A DNA stretch of 64,000 nucleotides from an uncultured Nioella sp. (GTDB lineage: Bacteria; Pseudomonadota; Alphaproteobacteria; Rhodobacterales; Rhodobacteraceae), in NCBI GenBank assembly GCA_947498125.1, contig CANMJH010000003.1, positions 186,001-250,000 of the forward strand, read 5' to 3'. The notes under the pieces are model-generated. The model did not search any database, had not been told where the DNA came from, and saw only the letters and a list, made by a program, of their open reading frames with translations. This document shows positions 1 to 8,646 of this stretch, one piece after another; the stretch's first letter is position 1; each line of letters opens with the position of its first letter. Both the position numbers and the translations under genes were made by a program.

Positions 1-41
1 AGACACGCCTAGATCCGCCAAGCAAACGGAAGACAGTTAAC

Positions 42-884
42 ATGGCACTCAAGTCGTATAAGCCAACGACGCCGGGCCAGCGTGGGCTGGTACTGATCGA
101 CCGTTCGGAGCTGTGGAAAGGACGCCCCGTTAAATCCCTTACTCAGGGTTTGACAAAGTCGGGCGGCCGGAACAACACCGGACGGATCACCATGCGCCGC
201 ATCGGCGGTGGCGCAAAGCGTCTCTATCGCATTGTCGATTTCAAACGTAATAAACTAGATGTGGCGGCAACCGTCGAGCGCATCGAATATGACCCCAACC
301 GTACTGCGTTCATCGCTCTCGTAAAATACGAAGATGGTGAGCAGGCCTATATCCTGGCCCCGCAGCGTTTGGGTGTTGGCGACAAAGTTATCGCCTCGGC
401 CAAGGCCGACATCAAACCCGGTAACGCAATGCCATTCTCGGGCATGCCTATTGGTACGATCATTCACAACATCGAACTGAAACCAGGCAAGGGCGGTCAA
501 ATCGCACGTGCGGCTGGGACTTACGCTCAGTTTGTTGGTCGTGATGGTGGCTACGCTCAGATCCGCCTTTCTTCGGGCGAACTGCGTTTGGTCCGTCAGG
601 AATGCATGGCCACCGTTGGTGCCGTGTCGAACCCTGACAACTCGAACCAGAACTTTGGTAAAGCTGGCCGCAACCGCCACAAGGGCATCCGCCCCTCTGT
701 GCGTGGTGTTGTCATGAACCCGGTCGATCACCCACACGGTGGTGGTGAAGGTCGGACCTCGGGCGGTCGCCATCCGGTTACCCCATGGGGCAAGCCAACC
801 AAAGGTGCTCGTACTCGCAACAAGAACAAGGCGTCGCAGAAGCTGATCATCCGCTCGCGTCACGCCAAGAAGAAAGGACGCTAA
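42..884 (+). CDS. rplB: 50S ribosomal protein L2
   Basis: Large-subunit protein L2 (280 aa), a primary 23S rRNA binder needed for subunit association and the peptidyl transferase centre. The length is typical and the basic C-terminal region carries the L2 hallmark around residues 229-250 (D-H-P-H-G-G-G-E-G, then a T-P-W-G-K stretch). A GGAAG ribosome-binding site lies 10 nt before the ATG. It is followed 3 nt later by rpsS, in S10-operon order. Bases 1-41 probably hold the end of the upstream gene (rplW expected), but too little is present to identify it. Confidence 0.99.
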   Translation: MALKSYKPTTPGQRGLVLIDRSELWKGRPVKSLTQGLTKSGGRNNTGRITMRRIGGGAKRLYRIVDFKRNKLDVAATVERIEYDPNRTAFIALVKYEDGEQAYILAPQRLGVGDKVIASAKADIKPGNAMPFSGMPIGTIIHNIELKPGKGGQIARAAGTYAQFVGRDGGYAQIRLSSGELRLVRQECMATVGAVSNPDNSNQNFGKAGRNRHKGIRPSVRGVVMNPVDHPHGGGEGRTSGGRHPVTPWGKPTKGARTRNKNKASQKLIIRSRHAKKKGR

Positions 885-887
885 GTA

Positions 888-1166
888 ATGTCGCGTTCCG
901 TCTGGAAGGGCCCCTTTGTCGACTCTTATGTCCTCAAAAAGGCCGAGAAAGCCCGCGAGAGCGGCCGCAACGAGGTCATCAAGATCTGGTCGCGCCGATC
1001 CACTATTCTGCCCCAGTTCGTTGGTCTGACCTTCGGCGTTTACAACGGCAAGAAGCACATTCCTGTCAACGTCTCCGAAGACATGATCGGTCAGAAGTTT
1101 GGTGAATTTTCGCCAACTCGCACCTATTACGGCCATGCGGCCGACAAAAAAGCCAAGAGGAAGTAA
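888..1166 (+). CDS. rpsS: 30S ribosomal protein S19
   Basis: Small-subunit head protein S19 (92 aa), which pairs with S13 near the A-site finger. It opens with the family's S-R-S-x-W-K-G-P-F sequence, and the middle and end (residues about 50-90) show the expected G-x-K-x-x-P-V-x-V and F-x-P-T-R-T segments. It sits 3 nt after rplB and 3 nt before rplV, so translation is probably coupled along the operon. Confidence 0.99.
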   Translation: MSRSVWKGPFVDSYVLKKAEKARESGRNEVIKIWSRRSTILPQFVGLTFGVYNGKKHIPVNVSEDMIGQKFGEFSPTRTYYGHAADKKAKRK

Positions 1167-1169
1167 GTC

Positions 1170-1550
1170 ATGGGCAAGGATAAAAATCCCCGCCGCGTGG
1201 CGGATAACGAGGCACGCGCAAAGCTGAAAATGCTGAAAACGTCGCCTCAGAAACTGAATCTGGTTGCTGGTCTTATTCGCGGCAAGAAGGTTGATAAGGC
1301 TCTTAACGACCTGACCTTCTCGAAAAAGCGTATCGCAGTTGACGTGAAGAAATGCCTTCAGTCCGCGATTGCCAACGCCGAGAACAACCATGGTCTGGAT
1401 GTTGACGAGCTGATCGTTGCCGAAGCCTATGTTGGTAAGAACCTGGTTATGAAACGTGGTCGTCCACGGGGTCGTGGCCGGTTTGGCAAGATCTTGAAGC
1501 CATTTGCTGAGATCACAATCACAGTGCGTCAAGTTGAGGAGCAAGCCTAA
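1170..1550 (+). CDS. rplV: 50S ribosomal protein L22
   Basis: L22 (126 aa) lines the exit tunnel with a long beta-hairpin. Residues 24-50 carry the family's S-P-x-K-x-x-x-V-A-x-x-I-R-G-K sequence, and the hairpin region near residues 95-110 is rich in R and G (R-G-R-P-R-G-R-G-R). The stop codon shares its last A with the ATG of rpsC (TAATG), a sign of translational coupling. A short hydrophilic N-terminal extension precedes the conserved core. Confidence 0.99.
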   Translation: MGKDKNPRRVADNEARAKLKMLKTSPQKLNLVAGLIRGKKVDKALNDLTFSKKRIAVDVKKCLQSAIANAENNHGLDVDELIVAEAYVGKNLVMKRGRPRGRGRFGKILKPFAEITITVRQVEEQA

Positions 1551-2269
1551 TGGGACATAAAGTCAACCCGATCGGCATGCGCCTGCAGGTGAACCGCACC
1601 TGGGACAGCCGCTGGTACGCCGACACCAAAGATTACGGAAACTTGTTGCTCGAAGACATCAAGATCCGTGAATTCATCAAGGAAGAGTGCAAGCAGGCGG
1701 GTGTTGCCCGCGTGATCATTGAACGTCCGCACAAAAAGTGCCGGATCACCGTTCATACCGCACGTCCCGGTGTCATCATTGGTAAGAAAGGCGCGGATAT
1801 CGAAACCCTGCGTCGCAAGCTTGCCGCGATGACCGACTCGGAAGTTCACCTCAACATCGTTGAAGTGCGCAAGCCCGAGCTGGACGCCGCGCTGGTTGCC
1901 GAAAACATCGCGCAGCAGCTTGAGCGCCGTGTTTCCTTCCGCCGTGCCATGAAGCGCGCTGTTCAAAACGCCATGCGTATGGGTGCCCTGGGTATCCGCG
2001 TGAACGTTGCGGGCCGTCTTGGTGGTGCAGAGATTGCGCGGACCGAATGGTATCGTGAGGGCCGTGTGCCCCTGCACACCCTTCGTGCCGACATCGATTA
2101 TGCCCATTACGAAGCCAAAACGGCCTATGGCATCATCGGCATCAAAACCTGGATCTTCAAAGGCGAAATCATGGAGCACGACCCCGCTGCTCGTGATCGT
2201 CGCGCCCAAGAGCTTCAGGATAGCGCTGGCCCACGTCCGCAGGGCGGCCGCCCGCGCCGTGATCGCTAA
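1550..2269 (+). CDS. rpsC: 30S ribosomal protein S3
   Basis: S3 (239 aa) forms part of the mRNA entry channel. It starts G-H-K-V-N-P-I-G-x-R and carries a type II KH domain around residues 40-110 with the G-x-x-G loop (I-I-G-K-K-G-A-D-I). The C-terminal domain holds the conserved R-x-x-A-x-x-x-A-x-x-x-A-M-R-x-G-A-x-G-I-R segment. The arginine- and proline-rich tail after residue 215 is usual in alphaproteobacteria. It overlaps rplV by one base. Confidence 0.99.
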   Translation: MGHKVNPIGMRLQVNRTWDSRWYADTKDYGNLLLEDIKIREFIKEECKQAGVARVIIERPHKKCRITVHTARPGVIIGKKGADIETLRRKLAAMTDSEVHLNIVEVRKPELDAALVAENIAQQLERRVSFRRAMKRAVQNAMRMGALGIRVNVAGRLGGAEIARTEWYREGRVPLHTLRADIDYAHYEAKTAYGIIGIKTWIFKGEIMEHDPAARDRRAQELQDSAGPRPQGGRPRRDR

Positions 2270-2282
2270 GGAGTGAATTGAG

Positions 2283-2696
2283 ATGCTACAACCAAAGCGT
2301 ACTAAATTCCGCAAAATGCACAAAGGCCGGATCCACGGTGAAGCAAAGGGCGGGTCTGACCTGAACTTTGGCACCTATGGTCTGAAAGCCCTGCAGCCTG
2401 AGCGTATCACCGCGCGTCAGATCGAAGCCGCCCGCCGGGCCATGACGCGTCACATGAAGCGTCAGGGTCGTGTCTGGATCCGGATCTTCCCTGACCTGCC
2501 CGTCACTGCCAAGCCTATCGAAGTTCGTATGGGTAAAGGTAAGGGCTCGGTTGATCGGTGGACTGCAAAGGTCAAGCCTGGCCGTGTGATGTTCGAGATC
2601 GACGGCGTCAGCGAAAGCGTTGCCCGTGAGGCCCTGCGCCTTGCAGCGATGAAACTGCCGATCAAGACCCGCACCGTGGTCAAAGAAGACTGGTAA
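2283..2696 (+). CDS. rplP: 50S ribosomal protein L16
   Basis: L16 (137 aa) lies near the A site and helps position tRNA. It opens with the family's [11 protein letters not shown] and contains the K-G-K-G motif (residues about 80-85) and the downstream V-R-M-G-K-G-K-G segment. It is the last gene of the first half of the split superoperon: instead of rpmC, three hairpins and a terminator follow within about 120 nt, then an accessory region of roughly 6 kb. Confidence 0.99.
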   Translation: MLQPKRTKFRKMHKGRIHGEAKGGSDLNFGTYGLKALQPERITARQIEAARRAMTRHMKRQGRVWIRIFPDLPVTAKPIEVRMGKGKGSVDRWTAKVKPGRVMFEIDGVSESVAREALRLAAMKLPIKTRTVVKEDW

Positions 2697-2701
2697 AGGA
2701 C

Positions 2702-2768
2702 GAAAACGCATCCGCGTTTTCTGTCCAGGCGGAGACAGCGTATTTGTAAAACAAATGCGCGTTCCGCC
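2702..2768 (+). promoter_or_regulatory. Two successive stem-loops just after rplP
   Basis: Hairpin A is 8 bp (2702-2709 with 2714-2721, loop ATCC). Hairpin B has a 10-bp inner stem (2738-2747 with 2751-2760, one G-U pair, loop AAA) and a 6-bp outer stem (GGCGGA 2728-2733 with TCCGCC 2763-2768). CTGTC at 2721-2725 can also pair with GACAG at 2734-2738, which would compete with hairpin B. This may be 3'-end processing or attenuation structure; the function is inferred only. Confidence 0.5.
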
Positions 2769-2785
2769 CGCGGTTAAAAAATCAA

Positions 2786-2820
2786 AAACCCTCGCCGCGT
2801 TGGCGGGGGTTTCTTTCTTT
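2786..2820 (+). terminator. Intrinsic terminator after rplP
   Basis: An 11-bp stem (AAACCCTCGCC at 2786-2796 with GGCGGGGGTTT at 2802-2812, one G-T pair) with loop GCGTT is followed by a T-rich run (TTTCTTTCTTT). It separates rplP from the small downstream membrane protein gene, and suggests the downstream ribosomal genes need their own promoter. Confidence 0.75.
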
Positions 2821-2835
2821 CACAGAGCAACGCCC

Positions 2836-3051
2836 ATGAAACCCGTCGACATCGTTAAATGGATCGCCACTGTTATTCAGCTCATCGGCTACGGGCTAAC
2901 GGGTTTGAACATCGTGCCATGGAACGTCTACGCGTTCATCATCGGCATCGCTCTCTGGTTTGCCGTCGGCGTGATGTGGAAAGACCGCGCAATCATGGTC
3001 GTTCATATAGGCGCATTTTTGTCGCTGACCATTGGGTACCTGAACGCCTGA
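2836..3051 (+). CDS. Small two/three-helix membrane protein
   Basis: A 71-aa hydrophobic protein with about three membrane segments (residues about 8-28, 32-50 and 55-70) and almost no soluble part. I chose the ATG at 2836 because the upstream ATG at 2755 lies before the terminator hairpin and would translate through it. I recall similar small proteins between rplP and rpmC in other Rhodobacteraceae, but I cannot give a function. A hairpin terminator sits just upstream, so it either depends on read-through or has its own start site. Confidence 0.65.
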   Translation: MKPVDIVKWIATVIQLIGYGLTGLNIVPWNVYAFIIGIALWFAVGVMWKDRAIMVVHIGAFLSLTIGYLNA

Positions 3052-3372
3052 TGAAAGGCGTAGCCCGCACGAACGAAACCTAAGAGTTGCAGCCAGGGAT
3101 AACAGGCAAGATATCCCGAGGGCGGGGACAATCGCGCTTGTAAGCAAAGGCGCTTAGATCGCACTGTCGCTAACAAGATTCAAAACCTCCGCTGTGAAAT
3201 CGGCGGGGTATTCTTGTCAAATGGCAGCTCCGAGCTTTGACGGAGTCTCACGGCATGTGTTCGCATGATGCATACACAGCTCAATCATCGTGCCTCAATC
3301 ATGTGTTCGGTGCACACTGCCACAAGTGGTCGCCGATCAGCGGCTTAACAACTTTCTATGCGGGCTGATCGT
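3052..3372. other. Intergenic, no gene seen
   Basis: About 320 bases with no convincing coding frame. The only structure noted is a nested inverted repeat at 3173-3217 (ACAAGA outside pairing with TCTTGT, CCTCCGC inside pairing with GCGGGG). It could be a weak terminator for the preceding small membrane protein gene; it lacks a clean T-run. Confidence 0.4.
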
Positions 3373-3687
3373 TTACCACGAACCGCTGCATAAACTAAGC
3401 CATTCATTGAAGGTGTGGGCTTGGTCCTCGTGGGTCGTGGTCATAACGTTATGCGCAACGTATGCGAGAGCCAATCCGTCGTTTACGCAACGGGTTTGCT
3501 GCAGGGGGTCTTCGAAGATCCTATTTGCGCAGGTAAGAAGTACATGTTCATAAGCATCTGCACTACCTCGGCACATACCGCTTGCATTATGCTGGTCGTA
3601 AGGATTCGCGTGAACCCCTGCTGTCCCCAATCCCACAATCGCAAAAAAAATGGCGCCATATACTTGCTGATTAAAAATACGGCCCAT
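3373..3687 (-). CDS. Small secreted cysteine-containing protein
   Basis: A 104-aa protein with a clear signal peptide (hydrophobic core at residues about 10-25, likely cleavage after V-H-A at 27). The mature part has four cysteines (about residues 39, 53, 67 and 100), compatible with two disulfides in the periplasm. An AAGGA ribosome-binding site lies 8 nt before the ATG, which supports this frame over the overlapping plus-strand frame. I do not recognise the family and no partner gene is adjacent. Confidence 0.6.
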   Translation of the reverse strand: MGRIFNQQVYGAIFFAIVGLGTAGVHANPYDQHNASGMCRGSADAYEHVLLTCANRIFEDPLQQTRCVNDGLALAYVAHNVMTTTHEDQAHTFNEWLSLCSGSW

Positions 3688-4155
3688 TCGGTAGTTCCTT
3701 TATCATTGTTTATTGAGCGCTCTAATATTCGTAGGCGCGCGTCACGGGTGCGTGGTGGGGCACCACTTGCGATTGGCTGGTTGCGAATAGTTAAAAGCAC
3801 ATTATTGTCTGAATCTCGGCTTCAACCCTCAGCATTCAAGTTTCTTATCGAGGGCGTTTAATCGAGGGGCCTTGAGCAAGGTGGCATGAGTGGTCCCGAC
3901 CTTCGGCTGGAGTGAGCCTAGCAGGGCCTGCCGCACAAAAACAAGTGCGTGATTGCGAATGTCCGGTTTCGTTAGGCTCAGAGCCCGCCGCTCGGTGCTT
4001 GTTGCACAAGCACCTGTTGGCAGTGCATTGCATGCAATTCACGGGAGACCGTTCCGGTGGGCTGCCGCTTTTGAGAGCCACGCGTCCGCGCGCACCCGTA
4101 CGGACGCTTAGCATTTTGAATTTCCGGAGCTGATCCCACGGGCCGCCGCCGGCCC
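3688..4155. other. Gene-poor intergenic stretch
   Basis: About 470 bases. Short frames exist on both strands but none has a signal peptide, a recognisable domain or a good ribosome-binding site, and their compositions (many R, P, C) look like antisense or noncoding sequence. This may be decayed DNA. Confidence 0.4.
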
Positions 4156-4941
4156 TCACCGATCCCCGAACATATCGCCCAAACCACCCAAGACCGAGCC
4201 TTCGCCTTTGCTGCCTCCGGGGCCGGCGGCGCGCATGATGCGGTCGGCGAGGCGGGAAAAGGGCAGGCTTTGCAGCCAGATCGTGCCGGGGCCTTTCAGG
4301 GTGGCAAGGAAGATGCCTTCTCCGCCAAACACCATGGATTTGAGGTTGCCGGCCCGTTCGATGTCATATTGCACAGTGCCATCCATGGCGGCCAAACACC
4401 CGGTATCGACCCGCAAGGTTTCGCCCGCGGCCAGTTCGCGTTTGATCACGGTTCCGCCCACATGGATAAAGGCCATCCCGTCGCCGTTCAGGCGCTGCAG
4501 GATAAAGCCTTCGCCGCCAAAGAACCCAACGCCCAGCTTTTTCTGAAACGCGATGCCCGTCGTGGTGCCAAACGCGGCGCAAAGGAAGGCGTCTTTCTGA
4601 CAGATCAGCTCGCCGCCGATCTCGGCCATATCAACGGGGATGATTTTGCCGGGGTAGGGGGCTGCAAAAGCCACACGTTTCTTGCCCTGACCATTATTGG
4701 TGAAATGGGTGAGAAAGATGGATTCGCCGGTCAGCACCCGTTTGCCGACATTCATAAGCGAGCTCATGATCCCGCCCGAGGGCTGCGTGCCATCGCCCAT
4801 ACGGCTTTCAAAACCAATGCCGTCCTCAAGATAATTCATCGCGCCAGCTTCGGCGATCACCTTCTCACCGGGATCCAGCTCAACCTCGACGATCTGCATG
4901 TCATCGCCAAATAATTCATAGTCAACTTCGTGGCACTGCAT
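4156..4941 (-). CDS. AIM24 / TIGR00266 family protein
   Basis: A 261-aa protein recognised as the TIGR00266 (AIM24-like, DUF124) family: an all-beta protein of unclear biochemical role, found in bacteria and as a mitochondrial homologue in yeast. The visible hallmarks are an N-terminal beta-rich repeat with E-A-G-A-M-N-Y (residues 31-37), long Gly/Phe-rich strands in the middle ([11 protein letters not shown] near 140) and a C-terminal glycine-rich tail. No signal peptide or membrane segment is seen. It appears monocistronic. Confidence 0.85.
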   Translation of the reverse strand: MQCHEVDYELFGDDMQIVEVELDPGEKVIAEAGAMNYLEDGIGFESRMGDGTQPSGGIMSSLMNVGKRVLTGESIFLTHFTNNGQGKKRVAFAAPYPGKIIPVDMAEIGGELICQKDAFLCAAFGTTTGIAFQKKLGVGFFGGEGFILQRLNGDGMAFIHVGGTVIKRELAAGETLRVDTGCLAAMDGTVQYDIERAGNLKSMVFGGEGIFLATLKGPGTIWLQSLPFSRLADRIMRAAGPGGSKGEGSVLGGLGDMFGDR

Positions 4942-5173
4942 CGTAAAATATCCTTTTTTGCGCCGGTAAAGGCACCGGCATAAGCGCGAATGGGTCTAAG
5001 TTAGTGGGAATGGGGAAATGACGAAATGCATTTTTGCGACGTCCAATGATTGGGCGCATTCCGGGGTCGTCATGGCATAAAACGGGGGGTGGCCGTTTTG
5101 CCAGACCCGTGTCAGTCTGATGTCAGCGCGTGCTGGCGCGCGATTGCTCGTAACTGCCAAAGGCGATCCACCG

Positions 5174-5386
5174 ATGAAGCAAGTTCCCAAGCCCACCACA
5201 GACGAAGACCTGATCCAAGCGTTTCTGGATAAGGGAGGCTCTGTAAAGAAGGGCAAGACCAAGCCAATGCCAACCGATCTGGGCCTGAGTAACAATCAGT
5301 GGGGTAACAAGCTGACGAAAGAGGAAAAGGCCGCCGTGAAAGCGATGGAAGAAGCGCGCGAGCCGATTAAGCCGACCCGAAAATAG
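5174..5386 (+). CDS. Small basic hypothetical protein
   Basis: A 70-aa lysine-rich, hydrophilic protein. The ATG at 5174 has AAAGG 10 nt upstream; the longer frame from 5120 adds an unlikely N-terminus. It shows no membrane segment or known motif; the centre (residues 25-50) is K-G-K-T-K-P-M-P-T-D-L-G-L-S-N-N-Q-W-G. It faces the cupin gene convergently, with 12 nt between stops. Function unknown. Confidence 0.6.
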   Translation: MKQVPKPTTDEDLIQAFLDKGGSVKKGKTKPMPTDLGLSNNQWGNKLTKEEKAAVKAMEEAREPIKPTRK

Positions 5387-5398
5387 ACCGCCCTCGCG

Positions 5399-5734
5399 TT
5401 AGGTCCGTTCCGCGTAGCGATCCGGCTCTTCGAACACATCCATAATGAGGCTGCCCGCTTTCAGCTTGGCCGAATGCGGCGCGCCGGCGGGGATGTTCCA
5501 GCTGTCACCGGGCTTGCAGATCCTCGTGTCGCCATTGATCGTCAGCTCCAACTCGCCGTGGATCAAACAGCCCCATTGCGCGCCGTGGCTATGTTCGGGA
5601 AGCTCGAAATCCTTATGGACGGTGAAATAGACCACCATCGCGTCGCCGGATCGCACGGCAGAGGTGCTGACCACATCCTCGGGGAACGGGATGTCGAGCG
5701 TGGGAAGGTCTTGGATAAAGGGCGGGAATTGCAT
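5399..5734 (-). CDS. Cupin-domain protein
   Basis: A 111-aa single-domain cupin. Cupin motif 1 is around residues 45-65 (P-E-H-S-H-G-A-Q-W-G, with candidate metal-binding histidines) and motif 2 around residues 78-92 (P-G-D-S-W-N-I-P-A-G-A-P-H). Such small cupins are often mononuclear metal enzymes or binding proteins; no substrate can be assigned. An AGAGGAG ribosome-binding site precedes the ATG. It lies just downstream of the TIGR02466 gene on the same strand (42 nt apart), so they may share a transcript. Confidence 0.85.
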   Translation of the reverse strand: MQFPPFIQDLPTLDIPFPEDVVSTSAVRSGDAMVVYFTVHKDFELPEHSHGAQWGCLIHGELELTINGDTRICKPGDSWNIPAGAPHSAKLKAGSLIMDVFEEPDRYAERT

Positions 5735-5776
5735 TCAGGGTCTCCTCTTTCGAAAGACTATGCATGACCCGGCCGG

Positions 5777-6397
5777 CTACTCCCACTTATAATTGAAACT
5801 GACCGAGATGCGTTCTTCTTCGGCCATATTCATCGGCACCTCATGGCGCAGCCAGCTTTCCCATAAAAGAACGTCACCGACGGCAGGTTTGGCATAGACA
5901 AAGGTCCGCATCTCTTCTCGCGCGTCTTTTTTGCGGGCCGGGGCGGCCATCATCCGGGCCGAACGGGGGTCTTCGAGCTTCAGGGCTGAGGTGCCTTCGG
6001 GCATCGAGACATAGGTGGTGCCAGAGATCACCGAATGGGGGTGCAGGTGGCTGGAATGCATACCGCCCTCGGGCAGGATATTGATCCAGATATCTTCGAG
6101 AACCAGCGCCCGGTCATCCAGATCAAACTCAAGATCCTTGGCAAACTCCGCGACATGAATGTCCAGCGCTTCGACAATGTCCTTAAAGATCGGAAACCGC
6201 CATGGCAGATCGGTGAGCGAGGCATATGAGGTATAGCCGGGATAGCCGTTTTCTTCACACCAGTCCTGACCCGCCTCGTCATCCTCGGCAATGGCATAGC
6301 AGGAGGCCTCCAGCTCTTGTTGGTCAATCTTTGCGCCATGCTCGGATAAAGCGGCGCGGTAAAGGCGGGTCACGAAGAGGGAAGTGATTTGGGGCAT
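5777..6397 (-). CDS. TIGR02466 family protein, putative 2OG-Fe(II) oxygenase
   Basis: A 206-aa protein of the TIGR02466 family, thought to have the double-stranded beta-helix fold of 2-oxoglutarate/Fe(II) oxygenases. Candidate metal-binding histidines lie in the M-H-S-S-H-L-H-P-H-S stretch (residues about 113-122) and in W-L-R-H-E-V near 187, followed by R-I-S-V-S-F-N at 197-203, where this fold binds the 2OG carboxylate. Substrate unknown. A 26-codon remnant of a second copy of its 5' end lies at 7135-7212, so the locus once held two copies. Confidence 0.8.
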   Translation of the reverse strand: MPQITSLFVTRLYRAALSEHGAKIDQQELEASCYAIAEDDEAGQDWCEENGYPGYTSYASLTDLPWRFPIFKDIVEALDIHVAEFAKDLEFDLDDRALVLEDIWINILPEGGMHSSHLHPHSVISGTTYVSMPEGTSALKLEDPRSARMMAAPARKKDAREEMRTFVYAKPAVGDVLLWESWLRHEVPMNMAEEERISVSFNYKWE

Positions 6398-6494
6398 GAC
6401 CGGCCTAATACCTGAGAGAGATGGGCAGTGGAACGGAAATATAGAATTGGCCGCGATGTAAATTCACACTGGCGCCCGACCGTGGAGAGACATT

Positions 6495-7034
6495 TCAGAA
6501 GTCCGATGAAATTCGCAATTCGTGAATGCCATTTTCTTCGAAGATTTGAAGAAGTTCTACAAACGCCTCAACAGGCGCAGAACCAAAATCTATTGAAACA
6601 GTTTCGGGTTGAAAATGAACTGAGTGCACGACCCCGCCAAAGGGCTCACCCTGAACACGACGTGTGGCGTCTAAGTCCATCCAATAGTAGAACCATGTGT
6701 TAAATCCAGAGAGTTGTTCGGGGGCAATTGAGACATCAAAAGCCATATTTCCCCAAGACGTGGCGTAAAAAGAGATTTCTAGATCGGAATGGTAGAATAC
6801 TTCGGCTGACGGTGCCAGCAAACTGTCCTCTGCTGATAATTCAACGGCTCCAGGCGCGTCAGCTGCACCAACAAGTAGATCGACCGCATAAAGATGCTGG
6901 TAGACCCCGCCGTCAATTTGAAACACAACCTCGGGTGCGACCAATTCATATTGGCCTTGGGCGTCGACCAGCGCGGCTTCGTATCCCGTCACGTAGTCCG
7001 TTCTTAAATGCTCCAATAACTCGTAAAGGTCCAA
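6495..7034 (-). CDS. Hypothetical protein
   Basis: An acidic protein of about 179 aa with alternating hydrophobic/aromatic residues suggesting a beta-rich fold, no signal peptide and no motif I recognise. I chose the TTG at 7034 because a GGAGGA lies 4 nt upstream; an in-frame TTG at 7046 would place that sequence inside the coding region. It sits between the intact TIGR02466 gene and the truncated copy, so it may have arrived with the event that broke the copy. Confidence 0.55.
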   Translation of the reverse strand: MDLYELLEHLRTDYVTGYEAALVDAQGQYELVAPEVVFQIDGGVYQHLYAVDLLVGAADAPGAVELSAEDSLLAPSAEVFYHSDLEISFYATSWGNMAFDVSIAPEQLSGFNTWFYYWMDLDATRRVQGEPFGGVVHSVHFQPETVSIDFGSAPVEAFVELLQIFEENGIHELRISSDF

Positions 7035-7134
7035 AATGTCCTCCAAATCGCAACCGCGCCAACTTGCGCAATAATTTGTCTACGATTTGACGGCACCCAG
7101 CAAGGGATACTTCGATTATTGCCCTTAAAGAAAT

Positions 7135-7212
7135 TCACTGACTTGTCTTGCCGTGCTCGTTGAGCGCGGCACGGTACAGGCGGGTCACGATGAGGGAGGT
7201 GATTAGGGACAT
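7135..7212 (-). pseudogene. 5' remnant of a second TIGR02466 gene
   Basis: Twenty-five codons and a stop. The translation runs M-S-L-I-T-S-L-I-V-T-R-L-Y-R-A-A-L-N-E-H-G and closely matches the first 21 residues of the intact protein at 5777-6397. Homology stops abruptly after codon 22, and a stop follows. It is read as the surviving 5' end of a tandem paralogue. Confidence 0.75.
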
Positions 7213-7336
7213 GGGCAGGGTGAAAGCTGATCCGTTTCTTTCGAGCCAGCCTGTCAGCCCAAGAATTTCATCATCGGATGTTTAGGCGATGCGTTGCAGA
7301 TTGACTTTATTCTCCGGCAAGAAGAAGAGATCACGC

Positions 7337-7744
7337 ATGAGTGTGATTTTTATCTTTGGATTTTCATACCTGATCTTGTGCCTTCAGGTTTTCGCGGATT
7401 TTCCGCCTTTCTACGATAGTAAGAAGCGTTTCTCCTACGCGTGGTTGCGACCGATGCCGTTTTTGGAAAACGACCTTCGCGTCATATCGCTCGCCCTGTT
7501 TTCAATTATGGCGCTGCTGGTGTTGAGTGTCGTTACTCATTGGTCCGGTTTTTTGGGAGGTGCCGGTGCAGTCTGTGTTGGTTTGGGATTGTGGCTTCGA
7601 CGAAACCTATCAAATGACGATGACAGGGTGTTTCATATGTCCTGGCCACAGTTCGTCTTTCTAAATGAGTGGCCGAAAATGTGGCTCTTTGACCTGTGGA
7701 CGATTGGCTATGCCACGGGCTTCGCGCTTTTGACCCATGTGTAA
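7337..7744 (+). CDS. Small inner-membrane hypothetical protein
   Basis: A 135-aa protein with membrane segments at about residues 3-20, 45-65 and 68-85 and a possible fourth at the C-terminus. The ATG at 7337 is preceded by a purine-rich AGAAGAGA; the longer frame from 7289 adds a basic non-hydrophobic extension. No family recognised. It stands alone in the accessory block between the two halves of the ribosomal operon. Confidence 0.55.
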   Translation: MSVIFIFGFSYLILCLQVFADFPPFYDSKKRFSYAWLRPMPFLENDLRVISLALFSIMALLVLSVVTHWSGFLGGAGAVCVGLGLWLRRNLSNDDDRVFHMSWPQFVFLNEWPKMWLFDLWTIGYATGFALLTHV

Positions 7745-7777
7745 CGGCGGGCGAAACTTCACCCTTGCCCCCAGGGC

Positions 7778-7867
7778 CTAAGCCGTATGGAGCGTGTCGC
7801 CGTCAAATTTCCCTTGTGCCCTGATGGTTCCCTTCCCGTCGCGTGAGGTCAGAAGAGCAGCTTCCAT
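7778..7867 (-). pseudogene. Possible 3' remnant of a protein gene
   Basis: A 29-codon frame on the minus strand ending in G-K-F-D-G-D-T-L-H-T-A, which looks like an ordinary protein C-terminus, but no upstream coding sequence continues it (an in-frame stop lies just before its ATG). It could equally be chance. Listed at low confidence because this accessory region also holds other fragments. Confidence 0.2.
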
Positions 7868-8007
7868 CAGGTCAATCTATGTGGGGAGAGGCGCTAGGGG
7901 CATTCTTTATGGAAAACTAACGGGAGTATTGATTTGTTCCACTGCGAATTGAATTATTCCTCAAGGAAGCGCATCGATGGGCGCCGTAGTAGCTGTGAGG
8001 CATTGTT

Positions 8008-8601
8008 TTGGCGGACAAAAATTTGAAGTGTTTTCGAGTTTGGCCTCGCAGCTTCGATGGCGCGATGGAGCTGATGCAAGATCCAGGAAGCCCCTCTTGG
8101 GGGATCAGCCCCGAATACCAATTTGAAGATGAGTTGCTTCAGTTTGGGAGAGGGCCATTTCTACCTGAGCTGATGAGACTGTATTGGGACGAAGACGCCG
8201 GGGGTATCCGACCCGATTTTGTGGGCTTGTCTCCAAGTGCGTTGGCAACCACACCTGAGAATTGGGCCGAGTTTTCAGAAGTAACTCTGAATGCGACAAC
8301 GAAGTTTGAGTATCGGATATCGAATGAAACCTATCTCAACCTTCGTGCCGACACCTTTCTTGAGCTGCTAGATGAAAGCCGCTCGGATTTCAGAGTCACG
8401 CGATCTGGTAACCTCGTGAGTCCCAAATATGCAGTTCTCACTGGCCCGCCTCCTTCGGGAGTGCATATTTTTGCTCTCTCTTTTCGTCGGCGAAGAAAAT
8501 CGATCGTTTTTGTTACTTCGCAGTTCAAGCGAGAATACAATCAAGCTGGATTTCGCGGTTTAAAGTTTCAGGAAGCTTGGCCCTGCAACCTGACAACTTA
8601 A
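8008..8601 (+). CDS. Hypothetical protein, possibly Imm11-like
   Basis: A 197-aa soluble protein starting at TTG 8008 with GAGG 7 nt upstream. The layout, an F-R-x-W start, a long loop-rich middle and a C-terminal G-F-R-G-L-K-F-Q-E-A-W (residues about 181-191), resembles the imm11 (DUF1629) immunity-like family, but I hold this loosely. No toxin gene lies next to it. It is the last accessory gene before the rpmC promoter, with only 4 bases between its stop and the -35 element. Confidence 0.55.
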   Translation: MADKNLKCFRVWPRSFDGAMELMQDPGSPSWGISPEYQFEDELLQFGRGPFLPELMRLYWDEDAGGIRPDFVGLSPSALATTPENWAEFSEVTLNATTKFEYRISNETYLNLRADTFLELLDESRSDFRVTRSGNLVSPKYAVLTGPPPSGVHIFALSFRRRRKSIVFVTSQFKREYNQAGFRGLKFQEAWPCNLTT

Positions 8602-8604
8602 CCC

Positions 8605-8633
8605 TTGTCACGCACCCCCAACCCCCCTATAGA
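8605..8633 (+). promoter_or_regulatory. Sigma70-type promoter for the rpmC-rpmD operon
   Basis: -35 TTGTCA at 8605-8610, a spacer of exactly 17 nt, and -10 TATAGA at 8628-8633, about 120 nt before rpmC. Close to consensus for a housekeeping promoter; explains how this half of the superoperon is expressed after separation from rplP. Confidence 0.7.
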
Positions 8634-8646
8634 GCGGCATCTGACA

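Noticed and set aside
255-1544. A 429-aa open frame antisense to rplB, rpsS and rplV
   Set aside because: Long antisense frames are common opposite ribosomal genes because of codon bias; it has no recognisable domain and the sense genes are certain.
3845-4159. Minus-strand 104-aa frame upstream of the AIM24-like gene region
   Set aside because: No domain, signal or ribosome-binding site; composition suggests noncoding DNA.
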